Source: Styela clava
Taxonomy: Eukaryota; Chordata; Ascidiacea; Stolidobranchia; Styelidae
Reading direction: 5' to 3'
Assembly: GCF_964204865.1 (NCBI RefSeq)
Contig: NC_135260.1
Coordinates: 6,200,001-6,264,000 of the forward strand
Length of the DNA: 64,000 nt
Position numbers and translations under genes: made by a program. Positions 1 through 10,748 of this stretch are shown one piece after another (the first letter of the stretch is position 1; every line of letters starts with the position of its first letter). The notes under the pieces are model-generated. The model was not told where the DNA came from and made no database searches. It saw only the letters and a program-made list of their open reading frames with translations.

Positions 1-287
1 CCAAACTCAGCTTATTATATCATGTAACCAAGGTTGACAACAATATATGAAGAATTATTTATTTTTTTCCCCTATTTAAAAGTCAGCAAAATGATTCAAT
101 TCTGTAGGATAGCATATACATCATGAATACATGTAAGTTGTTTCCCTTCAAACCTCTAGTTGCTTACAAATATTTAGATTTTGTTAACATTTTGCATTGG
201 ACAAATACCATTACATATGTCTTCGATAGGGCAGAAGTTGCCCCGCATAATATGAATTCTTAATTGTAGATATAGGATAGAAAAATG

Positions 288-510
288 GGTACTCTCGAGT
301 GTGTGCACCAGGTTAGGGTTAGGCCATAATTTTTTTTTTTCTGATTATCCTTATTTCAGTTCTATTACGAGTTCGGCGACTGTCTGTGTTAGGCAAGTGA
401 ATATGCGCCCTGTCCATAGGTTCTAGTCTCTTTATACAACTTGATGTAAAGTAGGCGAACAGAATTGGTTACATTCATATTGGTACACGAACACACACTT
501 CTGGAGCGTC
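288..510. mobile_element. Miniature inverted-repeat element, GGTGCTCC family, copy 1
   Basis: The left end GGTACTCTCGAGTGTGTGCA and the right end (reverse complement GACGCTCCAGAAGTGTGTG) form diverged terminal inverted repeats. It is bounded by the perfect 8-bp duplication GAAAAATG at 280-287 and 511-518. The interior carries the family's conserved segment, which resembles stretches at 27780-27900 and 36800-36920. It lies downstream of the second visible exon of the left-edge gene, so probably in its intron. It has no coding capacity. Confidence 0.8.
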
Positions 511-678
511 GAAAAATGACACTCAAGTGTCACACAGAATGACAACAACTCAAACTTACGTTACAAGGTAACTATGCTTAAGAACTACTCTTAGAATCAA
601 AATGACTTTTATATAAAAATAATAAGAAAAATTTTTCATAATAGAATAAAACAATTTTTGTGAAAAATTATCTAATAC

Positions 679-1658
679 CTGTATAAATTATTTGGTCCAA
701 CATCAAAAAACAAGACAGGAAGAAGGAAATTTCCATTGCTTTGTTTTTGTTTACGATCAGTAGATTGAAACGCAGAAGATTTGAAAAATTCGTCGTAATA
801 TTCCTGTTTTTCTAACTCGCTTATAGGAGAAAGTGTAGTCAAGGAAGAAGCCGATATTGGTGGACGCAAAACGATTTCTTTCTTTGGCAAAATTGTCAGA
901 TCGGGTGTTTGAACGACCACAGGCTGCTCGTTCTTCAACTTCGACTTGGGTGACCGTGTTTTTATCTGTGGTTGTTTCTTTATGGAAAATACCAAAATAA
1001 ATATATAAATTTAGTCATGATTTCGTTACCTTTATTTTACAAAAACATTGGGTGAAAATCAAAAATATAAATTATCGCGATGAAAAATATTTCATAAAAA
1101 TTGAAGGCTGAATGAAAACAGAATGTATTTCTTTTCAAAATCCATGGAGAAATGATGATGAAAATATTTAAAATCGTGCGAAGGTATAATAAACCTTCGG
1201 GTTTTGTTACAAATGTAACTACTTGACTTCTTCAGCGTGAAATTGAAATGAAAAATATCTTCATTCTACCAACTGTAGTAAATAGCGCGGACGTGCTTAT
1301 ACAAATGAAAGTATTCACCCGATATTGCTTGTCCGCGAAACTCGATGCTCTCTCTCTCGAGCCTTACTGCATCAGTCCAGGTTCGCGACCTTAGTATCTA
1401 TATAATTAAGCATCGCCTCCGTTTCATAAATACGTATTTTAACAATTTACATATAGGCCTACAATGAAATCAATCCCTGACATGCTAATTCAACCATACC
1501 TGAATCTGTTCTACGTCATGAGAAGACTTTGAAAGAGTTTGATCTGTAACTTCTCCCGATTGCATCCATGTAATAAAGCTTGTTATTCCGATCAATAAAA
1601 CGATTGTTATAAGATATCTTGCCTTCATTCGTAAAACAGGACGGGTGTATCGTCTCAT
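679..1658 (-). CDS. 5' part of a type II membrane protein gene, possibly an O-fucosyltransferase-like glycosyltransferase (partial)
   Basis: Two coding exons are visible and the gene continues beyond the left edge. Exon 1 is 1658-1500 (53 codons, phase 0, donor CAG|GTATGG). Exon 2 is 965-679 (95 codons plus 2 bases, acceptor CCACAG, donor CAG|GTATTA). The protein starts MRRYTRP, followed by basic residues and one hydrophobic segment at about residues 15-32 with no signal cleavage site. That is the usual layout of a Golgi type II enzyme: short cytosolic tail, membrane anchor, then a stem. Exon 2 begins as a low-complexity, Ser/Pro/Lys-rich stem and ends with LPVLFFDVGPNNLY. A hydrophobic strand followed by G-P-N-N-x-Y recalls the first motif of GDP-fucose O-fucosyltransferase-like families, but this rests on one short motif. 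The exons and topology are well supported; the enzyme family is a guess, because the catalytic domain lies outside the window. Confidence 0.6.
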
Positions 1659-3059
1659 CTAATTGTCATCACCTCATCGGTAACGTGTATTTGCGCATAT
1701 CGGTAGACAAAGGAAATATTCTAGCCTTCTATACTCTTTTCTAGAAACAGTCTTCTCTCACACTTTATCACCCAATCGTCTTGAGAATTATTGTGATATA
1801 ATAATTTTATTGAGTATTCAAAACATTGTACATAAATAAAAATCTTATACTTAGAGAAAGTCTAATAAAAAAATAGGGATTAATTTCTAGAAGCGCCAAA
1901 AATGCTCGATTCTGGGAGTACTTTGATCCCTTTAGTTAAAAATGGCGTGCTGAGAATCAGATCTTTATCAATTCTTATTATATTTAGTTTATTTGCCTTT
2001 TCACGTCTTGTTATTTCGTTATCTTGGGAATCAAATAAATTAGACTTTATTTAAACTTTGAGTTACAACTAAAATAGAGCATCTTTCCAAACATGCTCAT
2101 TACTCCCCTCTTTAGTTTCTGAAAGTATAACCTAAATTATGCCATATGAAAAATAGGACAGTATTTTCATGCATCCAACGGCGTAAGTGATCGGCAAAAT
2201 TACACGGAGTTTAGAGTCTCAGAAGTTTACATGTCAACTCAGCACTATTTCTTTTAAAGTGTGCTTTAACCTTGTTAACTATCGTATTAGTATGCACCAA
2301 AGTTACTCGATAGTACAACTAGATCCTTGTAAATGCATAACCAATACCCATCTGATTATGGGTGCCTGAATATTCTGTAATATAAGCTTATACATGCGAA
2401 AATAATTTCATTGAAAACTCTTGCTGCACTATCAATTCAGTTCAGTTGCATGTAATCTAATTGTCACCAATCTAATCCTTGGATAACATTTACTAATGTA
2501 TACTTTCCTTTTGATGATACCGTGTCAATATCACCACTTGGCAAGCACTCTCTTTCTAACACACTTGACAGGCAACTATTGGATCGTTAAGATTCTAATT
2601 CACCGGTGTCTGACGAAACATGCCCTCAGGCAAGTGACGTCACTAATTATTATTGAAATACATATTTCTCAATTACAATTTGGTCAGAATTATCCCATTG
2701 TAAAGATTAATTTAACTTAAGCTGAATTTTATGGTATCTGAATTATAAAAACTTTATTTCGGGCCACAAAATATATCTAAATAAACTGCTGTACCGCGAA
2801 ACTTATCGTTAACGTTACACGATCTAGTAATCTATTAACTTTCTGTTCCCGTTCAATAAATGGTTTAGATGTACATTTGGTAAATCTTAACATTTTGTTA
2901 AGATCAGCGGATAATTATACGACATGACTTTGTGTCAATTTTCACAACAGATCAAAGAACATTTAATGCGATAATAAGAGTGAATTAGGACTCACGACAT
3001 TGGCGTTAAGCCCAAACTTTATACTCCGCTAGATGTCAGAGCAGCGCCAATTTATCAGT
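1659..3059. other. Upstream region of the left-edge gene, nothing recognisable
   Basis: AT-rich sequence upstream of the minus-strand start codon at 1658. Open frames are short and show no family signature. The promoter of the left-edge gene should lie here, but I see no diagnostic element. Confidence 0.4.
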
Positions 3060-3775
3060 GTTTTACTTGTTTGTGTAACATTGAATGTAAACCTTTAATC
3101 AACTCGCTCATGCGTGTAACCTTTTATCCCGACAATTGCGTTGTTCTAACCGTATTCATTCATTGTTAAGTTGTCTTAGGAGTCTGTTGTTGTTTACGTT
3201 TTGAATTATTTGTCACAAAGGACTTGTGTGTTGTATTAGGGGGGAAGGACTGTGGCAGAATCCAATAATATACGTCCTTTCTGGCGTGGTGGCAGCGATA
3301 CGGAGAAAATCCTTTGCCTAAAATTTGGCGTTAAAATCCGAAGATATCAATAAAGTACTTCACCTATCCCGAAACGGGCGGGTACAACAATGGCGTCAGC
3401 AAAAGTACCAATGCTTGATGAAGAAATAAACGATGAATGGTGTTTGGCGAGGAAAGAAACATTAAATGCTTTCGAAAGTAGGCATCAAAACTATTTCGTC
3501 ATCCCTATAGGAGGGTTTGAAAACGACGGAGAATCTGTTCCAGCACAGTCGAGATAATCAACGATTCAAAATCTAAGTCGCTGGGTCTGATACTCAGACA
3601 AATTGCTAATTATTGTCCTATCATTGCTCGAAACGCAAGTATGGTCCATTCAACTTGTCTGAGAAAGATTTGGCGATTAATGTATGTACGTATGCAGTTA
3701 TTTCAGTTAGCTGGAGCTTATTTTCTCGACCTCGTCAATAATAAACTAAAGAATAACGGAGAAAGACCACAATGA
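3060..3775 (+). mobile_element. LTR-retrotransposon remnant: probable LTR end, primer-binding site and broken gag
   Basis: At 3282 the sequence TGGCGTGGTGGCAGCG looks like the boundary between a 5' LTR and a primer-binding site; the LTR would occupy roughly 3060-3281, with an uncertain left border. About 100 bases later a short open frame starts at 3390 (MASAKVPML) and stops at 3557. A second frame, offset from it, runs from about 3548 to 3775 and contains GAYFLDLVNNKL, close to the GAHFLDF motif found in gag proteins of some LTR retrotransposons. The frame change and early stop show that the copy is dead. I assign it to LTR retrotransposons from the motif and layout only. Confidence 0.45.
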
Positions 3776-4093
3776 TGAAAGCTCAAATAATGAAGGTATG
3801 CCCACTTTATAAATCCTCCATTCACTCGCTGCGTGTAGAGGCGAAACGTCCTTATTTTGATAAAAACGTTCGGAATTATTAAGTAAGAATTACTACTGAT
3901 TTGCGTGCTTCGTCCAATTTAGTATTGCCAATACCCAAATTGCTTAAATCCGTTATATATAAGACAAAGTCGTCAACGAGCTGTACAGGCAAATGAGAAA
4001 TCACCTATAGTAAATATGCGAAACTCAGCAGTCACTTGTACCTAATGATAATATGACAATGCGAAACATTGCACGCAAGAAGTACATCATACG

Positions 4094-4332
4094 AACGCTT
4101 CAGAAGTATGCGCACCACCATTGCGGTCACCGGAACGTCGAATGTGCACCAGGTTGGGGTTGGCCATAATTATTTTATTTCAATTGCCCTTATTTTAGTT
4201 TTATTACGAGTTCGGGGACTAGCCAAGTGACTCCCGTAAGATCTATACCTGGAGTCATGGCATAACCCCAACCTGGTACACATACTACGTTCCGGTGTCC
4301 GTCATCTTGGTTCATATACTTCTGAAGTACTC
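4094..4332. mobile_element. Miniature inverted-repeat element, GGTGCTCC family, copy 2
   Basis: The ends ACGCTTCAGAAGTATGCG and, on the other strand, GGAGTACTTCAGAAGTATATG pair as terminal inverted repeats. The interior holds the family's ACCAGGTTGGGGTTGGCCATAA segment (compare 310-335 and the reverse complement at 28862). No clear TSD remains, so this is an older copy. It lies inside the degraded LTR-element region. Confidence 0.65.
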
Positions 4333-4384
4333 CATATTGATAGGTTTAGCAAACACGTTTCATCAGAAAATGTAATGCGTACTA

Positions 4385-5323
4385 CAGCGTTTCCCAACCT
4401 TTTTTGGTCGCAGACTAATTTCTCACCGGCGAAAACCTTTGCGGACTCAAGGTGCGTTTATTGCAACCGTACTCTGTGTGAAGAAGCAATAAAAACCAAA
4501 CACAACGGAATTTAAACGAATTTCAAAATGGGGAATTCGCCGCAATTACACGTCCGTTAAAAAAGCCGACATTTTTAGTGTAATGGCCTTTTCTGTCGCA
4601 CTATATTCAATCCATGACAACGACAAGAATTTAAAATGTCTTTCTATTTTAATTGGGTTCATGGTAACTCGCGTTGCCAGATTATATTTTGTTTTGATTC
4701 GTTTTTTCGAATCGATTTTCGTTTATTCGAATTCAATAAATCTGAGCTGTTCGTACAACACTTACGGCGCTCCAGTAATGTACGTACCAATGTATATACG
4801 GTATATATATACTACGGTATCATCCGAAATTTTACGATTTGCAATGTCTGTGGAAAGCGTTTTTAATCGGTCGCGTACAATCATAAATCAAAAGTTATGG
4901 GGTTTACCGTTTTATTTTCAATTTAGAAAATTTGGGTTTCTACCATTGACACCTACTAGAAAAAAATTATTCCTCCTTGTTCGAAATAGCGAGAAACACC
5001 GCTCGTGTGCTCGTGTTTTCGTCGAAAATTGTTGTGAAATCCAATCGTTTTGACCTTTCGCGTCACCTGTTACCAAATTTTCGAATAGTGAATTGCTATT
5101 CTAATAGTTGAACATTCGAATATATGCCCAGCCATACTCAGTAACTAGTAATGATTGACTTGAAAAATGTTATGTGGATAAACTTGCGTTTTATGTGAAT
5201 TCCAACGTAAATCGTAAATTGGCTGATAGTTAATTTTGGCAAAAACGTTTGCGACTCGCAGTGAATTTCTGGCTCGTTGCGGACTCATTCAAACGCTTCG
5301 CGGACTCTGGTTGGGAAACACTG
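4385..5323. mobile_element. hAT-type DNA transposon (non-autonomous or decayed), copy A
   Basis: The element begins CAGCGTTTCCCAACC and ends GGTTGGGAAACACTG, 15-bp terminal inverted repeats with one mismatch. It is flanked by the 8-bp duplication GCGTACTA (4377-4384) and GCATACTA (5324-5331), 7 of 8 matching. CAG-type ends and an 8-bp TSD are diagnostic of the hAT superfamily. The interior has a 156-codon open frame (4583-5053) with no clear transposase signature, and it is related in sequence to the element at 14586-16351. It interrupts the LTR-retrotransposon debris around it, so it inserted later. Confidence 0.85.
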
Positions 5324-5331
5324 GCATACTA

Positions 5332-6230
5332 GGATATATTTTTATGTGGATACCGTGTGCAAAATTGCTAACGTTTTTTGTTGGAGAGGAAATCCCGTTA
5401 AGGATTTTTACCGAAATTACTCGAACGTTGTAGAAGCACCGGAGTCTTGTGGCATTTCGTTATCCGCAAAAATACGATCATTGCATCAGAATCCGCAACG
5501 ATCCTGGGATGGATTTGGCTCGAAGGAATTATTTTTGCCAGCCCTTATCGAATCACAACTCTATCAACATGCGATAGAACCACACCGGTTATAGGTATGC
5601 GTTAATTCCTTGTGAATATAAAGTTTTGAATCCCAAACTGGACGTGCATGCTAAATGCGTTACAGGAAACGACAGACTGGCGCATAGCTAAAAGCCAATT
5701 GGTTTCGAGTGACTATTAGATGCTCTTCGCCCTTCCTAGAATCATTTGTGTGCAAGACGCAATATACCTGGTTCTCAATCGAAATTGAAACGTTATGTAT
5801 TTGATCTGTGAAACATTTTCGCCATATATCATTTAGTCAAAACAAACCGAAATCAAGTGTGTTCGGCCGTGTGTAAAACCCTTGGATAGTTGTGTAGCTG
5901 AGAATTCGGTAGCAGCCCTGGAGTTTATTTTGTACATCTCTTGTCTAGTAATGCCTCAACCTGTCATGAAACCCATTGTATGTTTGTGAACTAGATAGAC
6001 TGATAGACTATAGAGTACTCACCTGTTTTGTCATCAAAGTTGCCCACCAAAGAAAATAACTGGTTGTTTACTGATATTTATACGTCAATTCAATATCCGC
6101 GGTCATCTAATGACCCGCCACACGCAATTGGTATTGAATTTGCCACAGACGTTTCCAGATAAATAAACAACACCTTTCTATTCCTGTTTAAAAGAAATTG
6201 AACGTACAACTACTTTGCGCAACGTTATTT
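5332..6230. other. Intergenic sequence between hAT element and integrase remnant
   Basis: No family signature is visible in either strand. Given gag-like sequence to the left and integrase-like sequence to the right, it may be eroded pol sequence of the same LTR element, but I cannot see a reverse transcriptase motif. Confidence 0.3.
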
Positions 6231-6348
6231 TAAAATTTGGTTTGGATTATACGTCTATTAGACTGGCCGTTTGCGGTTATCTACTGAGCGCGAGGTATTT
6301 AAAATTTGGTTGAGATATGCGTCTCTTAGACCTGCCATTAGCAGTTAT
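6231..6348. repeat. Local duplication of about 50 bp
   Basis: Sequence 6231-6280 (TAAAATTTGG ... TTGCGGTTAT) recurs at 6300-6348 (TAAAATTTGG ... TAGCAGTTAT) with many substitutions. The right copy runs into the integrase-like frame, so the duplication probably arose within the old retrotransposon. Confidence 0.6.
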
Positions 6349-6616
6349 ACGTACTGACCCTGCTCCCGGATTTCATGCTTCAACCGATGACAGTGTTTTG
6401 AAGGGCTGTAGTTTTTCCGTACAAATTGAAAGGAAAAAAAAAGTGAAAAAATTCTTATTACCGTTAAAGCTGTACGAAATAAATCTCATATCCACCACAT
6501 CATTTGGGTGTAATGAATTAGTTAGGCAATCAGGAACAATCCAGACCTCAAAACCCTATGAAGCAGTAGCAGCTTGTGTGGAGCCTTGTTCGGAACAATA
6601 CTCGAAACGAGTATAA
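6317..6616 (+). pseudogene. Retrotransposon integrase fragment
   Basis: A 99-codon open frame contains AVIRTDPAPGF at about residues 9-19, followed by a DD/LL-type stretch. R-T-D-P-A-P-G-F is a well-known core signature around a catalytic Asp of integrases in BEL/gypsy-type LTR elements. The downstream GR-K-N-P-N-K-N-P motif expected next is replaced by a lysine-rich run, and the similarity fades after about residue 45. It is therefore a fragment, not a functional enzyme, and probably belongs with the gag remnant at 3390-3775. Confidence 0.55.
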
Positions 6617-8153
6617 ACATGTGATGTAAAAAAATATTGTTTTGACTAAGAACCAGTCCACTTATTTAATTTTTTTTATTTTTCAGCTTCGAGAATGACG
6701 TAGAGAGAGAGAGAATGATTCTTTCAAGACCTGGATTGTTTCTTCTCGTATTATTGATACCAAGACGTTCTGCATTCTGTTATTTGAGAGTCTTGTACGT
6801 TTCAGAATTTTTGACCAAAAATGGATGGTCCAAATTCTTACGAGAGAAATAGAAGAGCCGAACAGAATGATAATGATATTGGGGATTTCACCCCGACTGG
6901 TGTAAAGAAAAAACAAGTTGGCGGCGATTCGAAATTTGGCTTTGAACCGATTCCAATAATATACTATTCGAATCGATTTGAATATTCTAAAATACCCAAA
7001 ACATTGACAAGGTCTCGTATCATTTGTGAGTACCGCACTATTTTTTGGTCGACTACTGACTTGTTTAGTAATCGAGTCGTTTGACTACCGAGGTATCACT
7101 GTACTTTAATATTGTTTTGTTGAAATCTCTAGTATGAACCTTAAAAAACATTGGTTTTCACAAAATGATTTTTAATTGAGCGTCAGTTTGTGGGTTTACA
7201 ATTTATGACAAAATTCTGTCAAAATCCCACCGCTTCCAACAGATTCACCACCTCTGATTTATATACTGTGCTTCGGTACCTTGAAATTTATTTTTCCATA
7301 TTATTTTTACAATGTTTTGCCCTGTTTAAATTCGTTTTTTATTTTTCTGTAAGTTTCTATTGAAGCTTTTTCTTATTTCACATTGAAATGTATTGTTTTC
7401 GTCTTGCTTTGATTGTTTTAAATGTTTTTTTCTGTTATTGGCACAGGATATTCATTCTAGGTTTTACTGATCCAGAAGTCGTTAATATTTGAATCTGTTC
7501 CAATTCATTCAAAACTTGATAATCTAGGATTTTTTGCAATCAGAAAATTGTACCTGGGCCTCAAGTAAATGCTTTAGGTATGATATGGTACGAAATTTTT
7601 TAGTTATTTTTTAAGCGCGACTTCGACTAAAAGATTTCAATTTTTTAGGGAATATCAGATTGCAGAATTACCCAAAGCTCATCCATAAATATCGGTATAT
7701 CAGGGACTATGACTTTGAACTCCCAAGCAAAAGCTTTCGATTCTAATAATAAAAATTACTAATTTAGGTTTATAATTCAAAATCTACTCTGTGAGAATTC
7801 ATTGAAACAATCTAGAATCCTTTAGAAAAACTACTAATTCAATTAAAAAGCTTAAATTAATCCCAGTCAATATATATATATAAGTCTTGTATTATCGAGT
7901 TTTAAATTCATTCTTTTCATGAAGATTCTCCCCCAAAAAGTATCAAGAGTTGCAAGTATCATAAGTTGTAAAACTTATGAACGGCTTCCTCCAATATGCG
8001 CAATTTCTTATTCCAACCAGGGTTATTTGTTTTATTGTTATTTTGTATTGAAGCTCACTTTTCTGTTTTACATTGAAATGTAGTGTCTGTTTTACTTTTA
8101 TATATTTGTCATCTAAATCAGTTTTGTCACAATCCCTAATCCTCAATCTGAAG
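6617..8153. other. Non-coding stretch
   Basis: AT-rich sequence with short GA and TA runs (about 6702 and 7870). No gene, tRNA or recognisable element was found. Confidence 0.4.
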
Positions 8154-8443
8154 TAGTGGTTCTCAAAATTTTCAAGCCACGCCCCGTTTTTACAATTTGT
8201 CAAGTCTCGCCCCCCACTTCAAAAATAACTAGCTATCAATAAACTACAAATACCAGATAGTAAGGTGAAAGTATGTTTTATGCAAAAAACGCGTTGAAAA
8301 TATAAGAATGGAATTTAAATGTCCAAAATAAGGCGGGCAAGATCAAATCTAACATATTTTCATTTTTAATTAGCTTCAAGGTCCTTCAAATAACTGTCTA
8401 CGCACTCTTCGTGGCGCACGCGACGTCATTTTGAGAACCAATG
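8154..8443. mobile_element. hAT-type miniature element, GGTTCTCAAA ends
   Basis: The ends TAGTGGTTCTCAAAA and (reverse complement) CATTGGTTCTCAAAA are inverted repeats of the widespread CAGTGGTTCTCAAA type. The flanks ATCTGAAG and ATCTAAAA could be a decayed 8-bp duplication (6 of 8). Its interior (AACTAGCTATCAATAA, AGGCGGGCAAGATC) also occurs around 19600-19740, 35755-35910 and 49560-49690. Confidence 0.65.
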
Positions 8444-8991
8444 ATCTAAAATTTTTCTAAATTACTACTGGCAAAGCATATAATCGAACCAATTAGCGTC
8501 CAATACACATAAGCTCACACCTAAATTAGAATTAAAACTATCCTTTGAATATCTTTATTTTTAGGTAAGGACTTGTAGTTGTTGAAAAATTTGTGACCGT
8601 CCCGTCTAAACGTCTTGCTTAACCCTGTGAGAAGCTATGCTGGATTTTATTGCTTCTAATGAATAGGTATCTTTCTGTATTATGCATAATTTTTCGTAGC
8701 TTGAAACGCTTTTTAAACCCTCGAGACTCACGAAGACCCATGTTTTCCGGCCTTCCGTCAAAACCGCTCTCTTGGCCAAAAAATATATACAGAACTCTCT
8801 CTTTGAAAATTTCTGGCTCCTGGTTCTATATGCCCAGTATCTGATTTCCCAAATCCTTGTTTAGAGAGCCGGTACGAAACACCTCAAGGCAATAAGTCCC
8901 AGTCTAATTAGGGCCTATTAAGTAAAGCCATTTTACTTTGAAGCGATGTTTCCCAGTTTTCAAGTTAATACTCAAAAATACACAACACCTC

Positions 8992-9565
8992 AACTTTACA
9001 CAAAGTTTCCTAAAAAGTGCAAAAATATATTATTTGTTTATAGAGGAAATTTGATGAATATAAGAATTTTTGCTATGTTGTTTGCTTTTTATTTTATTAC
9101 ATTTGAAATATGTACTTTGAAATGCTTGTTTATAAAGGAATCTGTACATAAATTGGAAAAAGGCTATTTTTAATTGATTTTGCTATATTATGACGTCCAT
9201 TTCATGATAGATCCGCAGGAATGGCACCCTTAATGTTCTGCACTGATATTATCATGTTCCGAGCCGCAATATACTCCAATGTAAGAACTTTACACAAAGT
9301 TTCCTAAAAAATGCAAAAATAAATTATTTATAGAGAAAATTTGATGGAATATAAGATTTTTTGCTATTTTGTGTGCTTTGTATTTTATTACATTTGAAAT
9401 ATGTACTGTGAAATGCTTGTTTGTAAAGGAATCTGTAAATAAATTGGAAAAAAGCGATTTTTGAGTTTTTTCTATAGTATGACGTCACTTTAACGCAGGA
9501 ATGCCACCCTTAATGTTTTACACTGATATTGTCATGTTTCAAGTCTCAATATACCCCAATGTAAG
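8992..9565. repeat. Tandem duplication, unit about 290 bp, two copies
   Basis: Copy 1 (8992-9285) and copy 2 (9286-9565) both begin AACTTTACACAAAGTTTCC and end CCAATGTAAG. They share the whole interior with scattered substitutions and small indels. Neither copy encodes anything convincing. Confidence 0.9.
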
Positions 9566-9730
9566 TAAGGCCCGGGAGCAAAAAAGATTATTCTGTGAGA
9601 GAGGAAAGGGTTGAGAAATGAGTTTAGATTTATGATAAAGTATATAATTCAGAGCCTTCCAGTTCAGTAATTTATTTTTCAATTAGTAAGCTTGAGCTTT
9701 ATTTCCCCAAGTCGGTCCGCCATCATTAAA

Positions 9731-10748
9731 CCAGAACAAGAGTAACTCAGAAACATGTGGCCAAGTTAGAATTTCCTATATATTTATCAATATCTAACTA
9801 ACAGCCAATCATAACGCGTATTTCAAGTCACGTGATCGGCGCAAAACACCACTTGCCATGTTACAGCCATGCGCAGACGAACATCTTAACAGGAAGTCCA
9901 ACCCCTAGCCGGAAGTTCCTAATTGGCATGCGCACGAAAATATTTAACTCCCATTGGCTGATTCGAAATTTCTCAACCTGCGCAGTAGATCACCGGCCAT
10001 GTACTTGCCATGCGCGAGAATTTTGAAAAAATCCCCGTTGCCAGATAATTTTTGAACGGTCTGATTCAGAATCGGACCGTTCAAAAACGAAATTCTGAAA
10101 TCTGACAACAGTCAAAAACGGTGAATTTCCGCGCATGGCAAGTGTATGTCTGTTTTGGTACTGCGCAGGTCACATGACTTCAGAATTTTCTGATTGGTCA
10201 ATTTTCGTCAAATTGAAATATTCCTTAATTGTATTAGGGTTTAGACCAGAACCGGAGTAACTCAGAAACATGTGGCCAAGTTAGAATTTTTTATATATTT
10301 ATCAATATCTAACTAAGAGCCAATCATAACGCGTATTTCAAGTCACGTGATCGGCGCAAAACACCACCTGCCATGTTACAGCCATGCGCAGACGAACATC
10401 TTAACAGGAAGTCCAACCCCCAGCCGGAAGTTCCTAATTGCCATGCGCACGAAAATACTCAACTCCCATTGGCTGATTAGAAATTTCTCAACCTGCGCAG
10501 TAGATTACCGGCCATGTACTTGCCATGCGCGAGAATTTTGAAAAAATCCCCGTTGCCAGATATTTTTTGAACGGTCTGATTCAGAATCGGACCTTTCAAA
10601 ATCGAGATTCTGGAATCAAAAACGGTAAATTTCCGCGCAGGGCAAGTGCATGTCTGTTTTGGTACTGCGCAGGTCACGTGACTTCAGAATTTTCTGATTG
10701 GTCGATTTTCGTCGAATTGAAATATTCCTTTATTGTATTAGAGTTTAA
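9731..10748. repeat. Tandem duplication, unit about 510 bp, two copies, with an internal fold-back
   Basis: Copy 1 (9731-10245) and copy 2 (10246-10748) start CCAGAAC(A/C) and run through the same sequence with few differences. The unit is GC-richer than its surroundings. It holds repeated CATGCGC and CACGTG-like words, and its two halves resemble each other in inverted orientation (TTGCCATGCGCG on the left, CGCGCATGGCAAG on the right). The open frames in it (9832-10026, 10347-10541) are near-identical because the DNA is duplicated, not because a protein is conserved. It may be a transposon with long imperfect inverted ends. Confidence 0.85.
10049..10087. repeat. 39-bp near-perfect palindrome
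   Basis: The 13-base arm TTTTTGAACGGTC pairs with GACCGTTCAAAAA, and the inner TGATTC pairs with GAATC(G), leaving almost no loop. The equivalent site in the second tandem copy (about 10564-10602) has lost the pairing in its right arm (CCTTTCAAAAT). Confidence 0.85.

Noticed and set aside
4583..5053. 156-codon plus-strand frame
   Set aside because: It is internal to a hAT element, with no transposase motif I can defend and no matching intact frame in copy B.
9832..10541. Two near-identical 64-codon frames that look like a small gene family
   Set aside because: They are products of a 510-bp tandem DNA duplication with non-coding similarity continuing on both sides.
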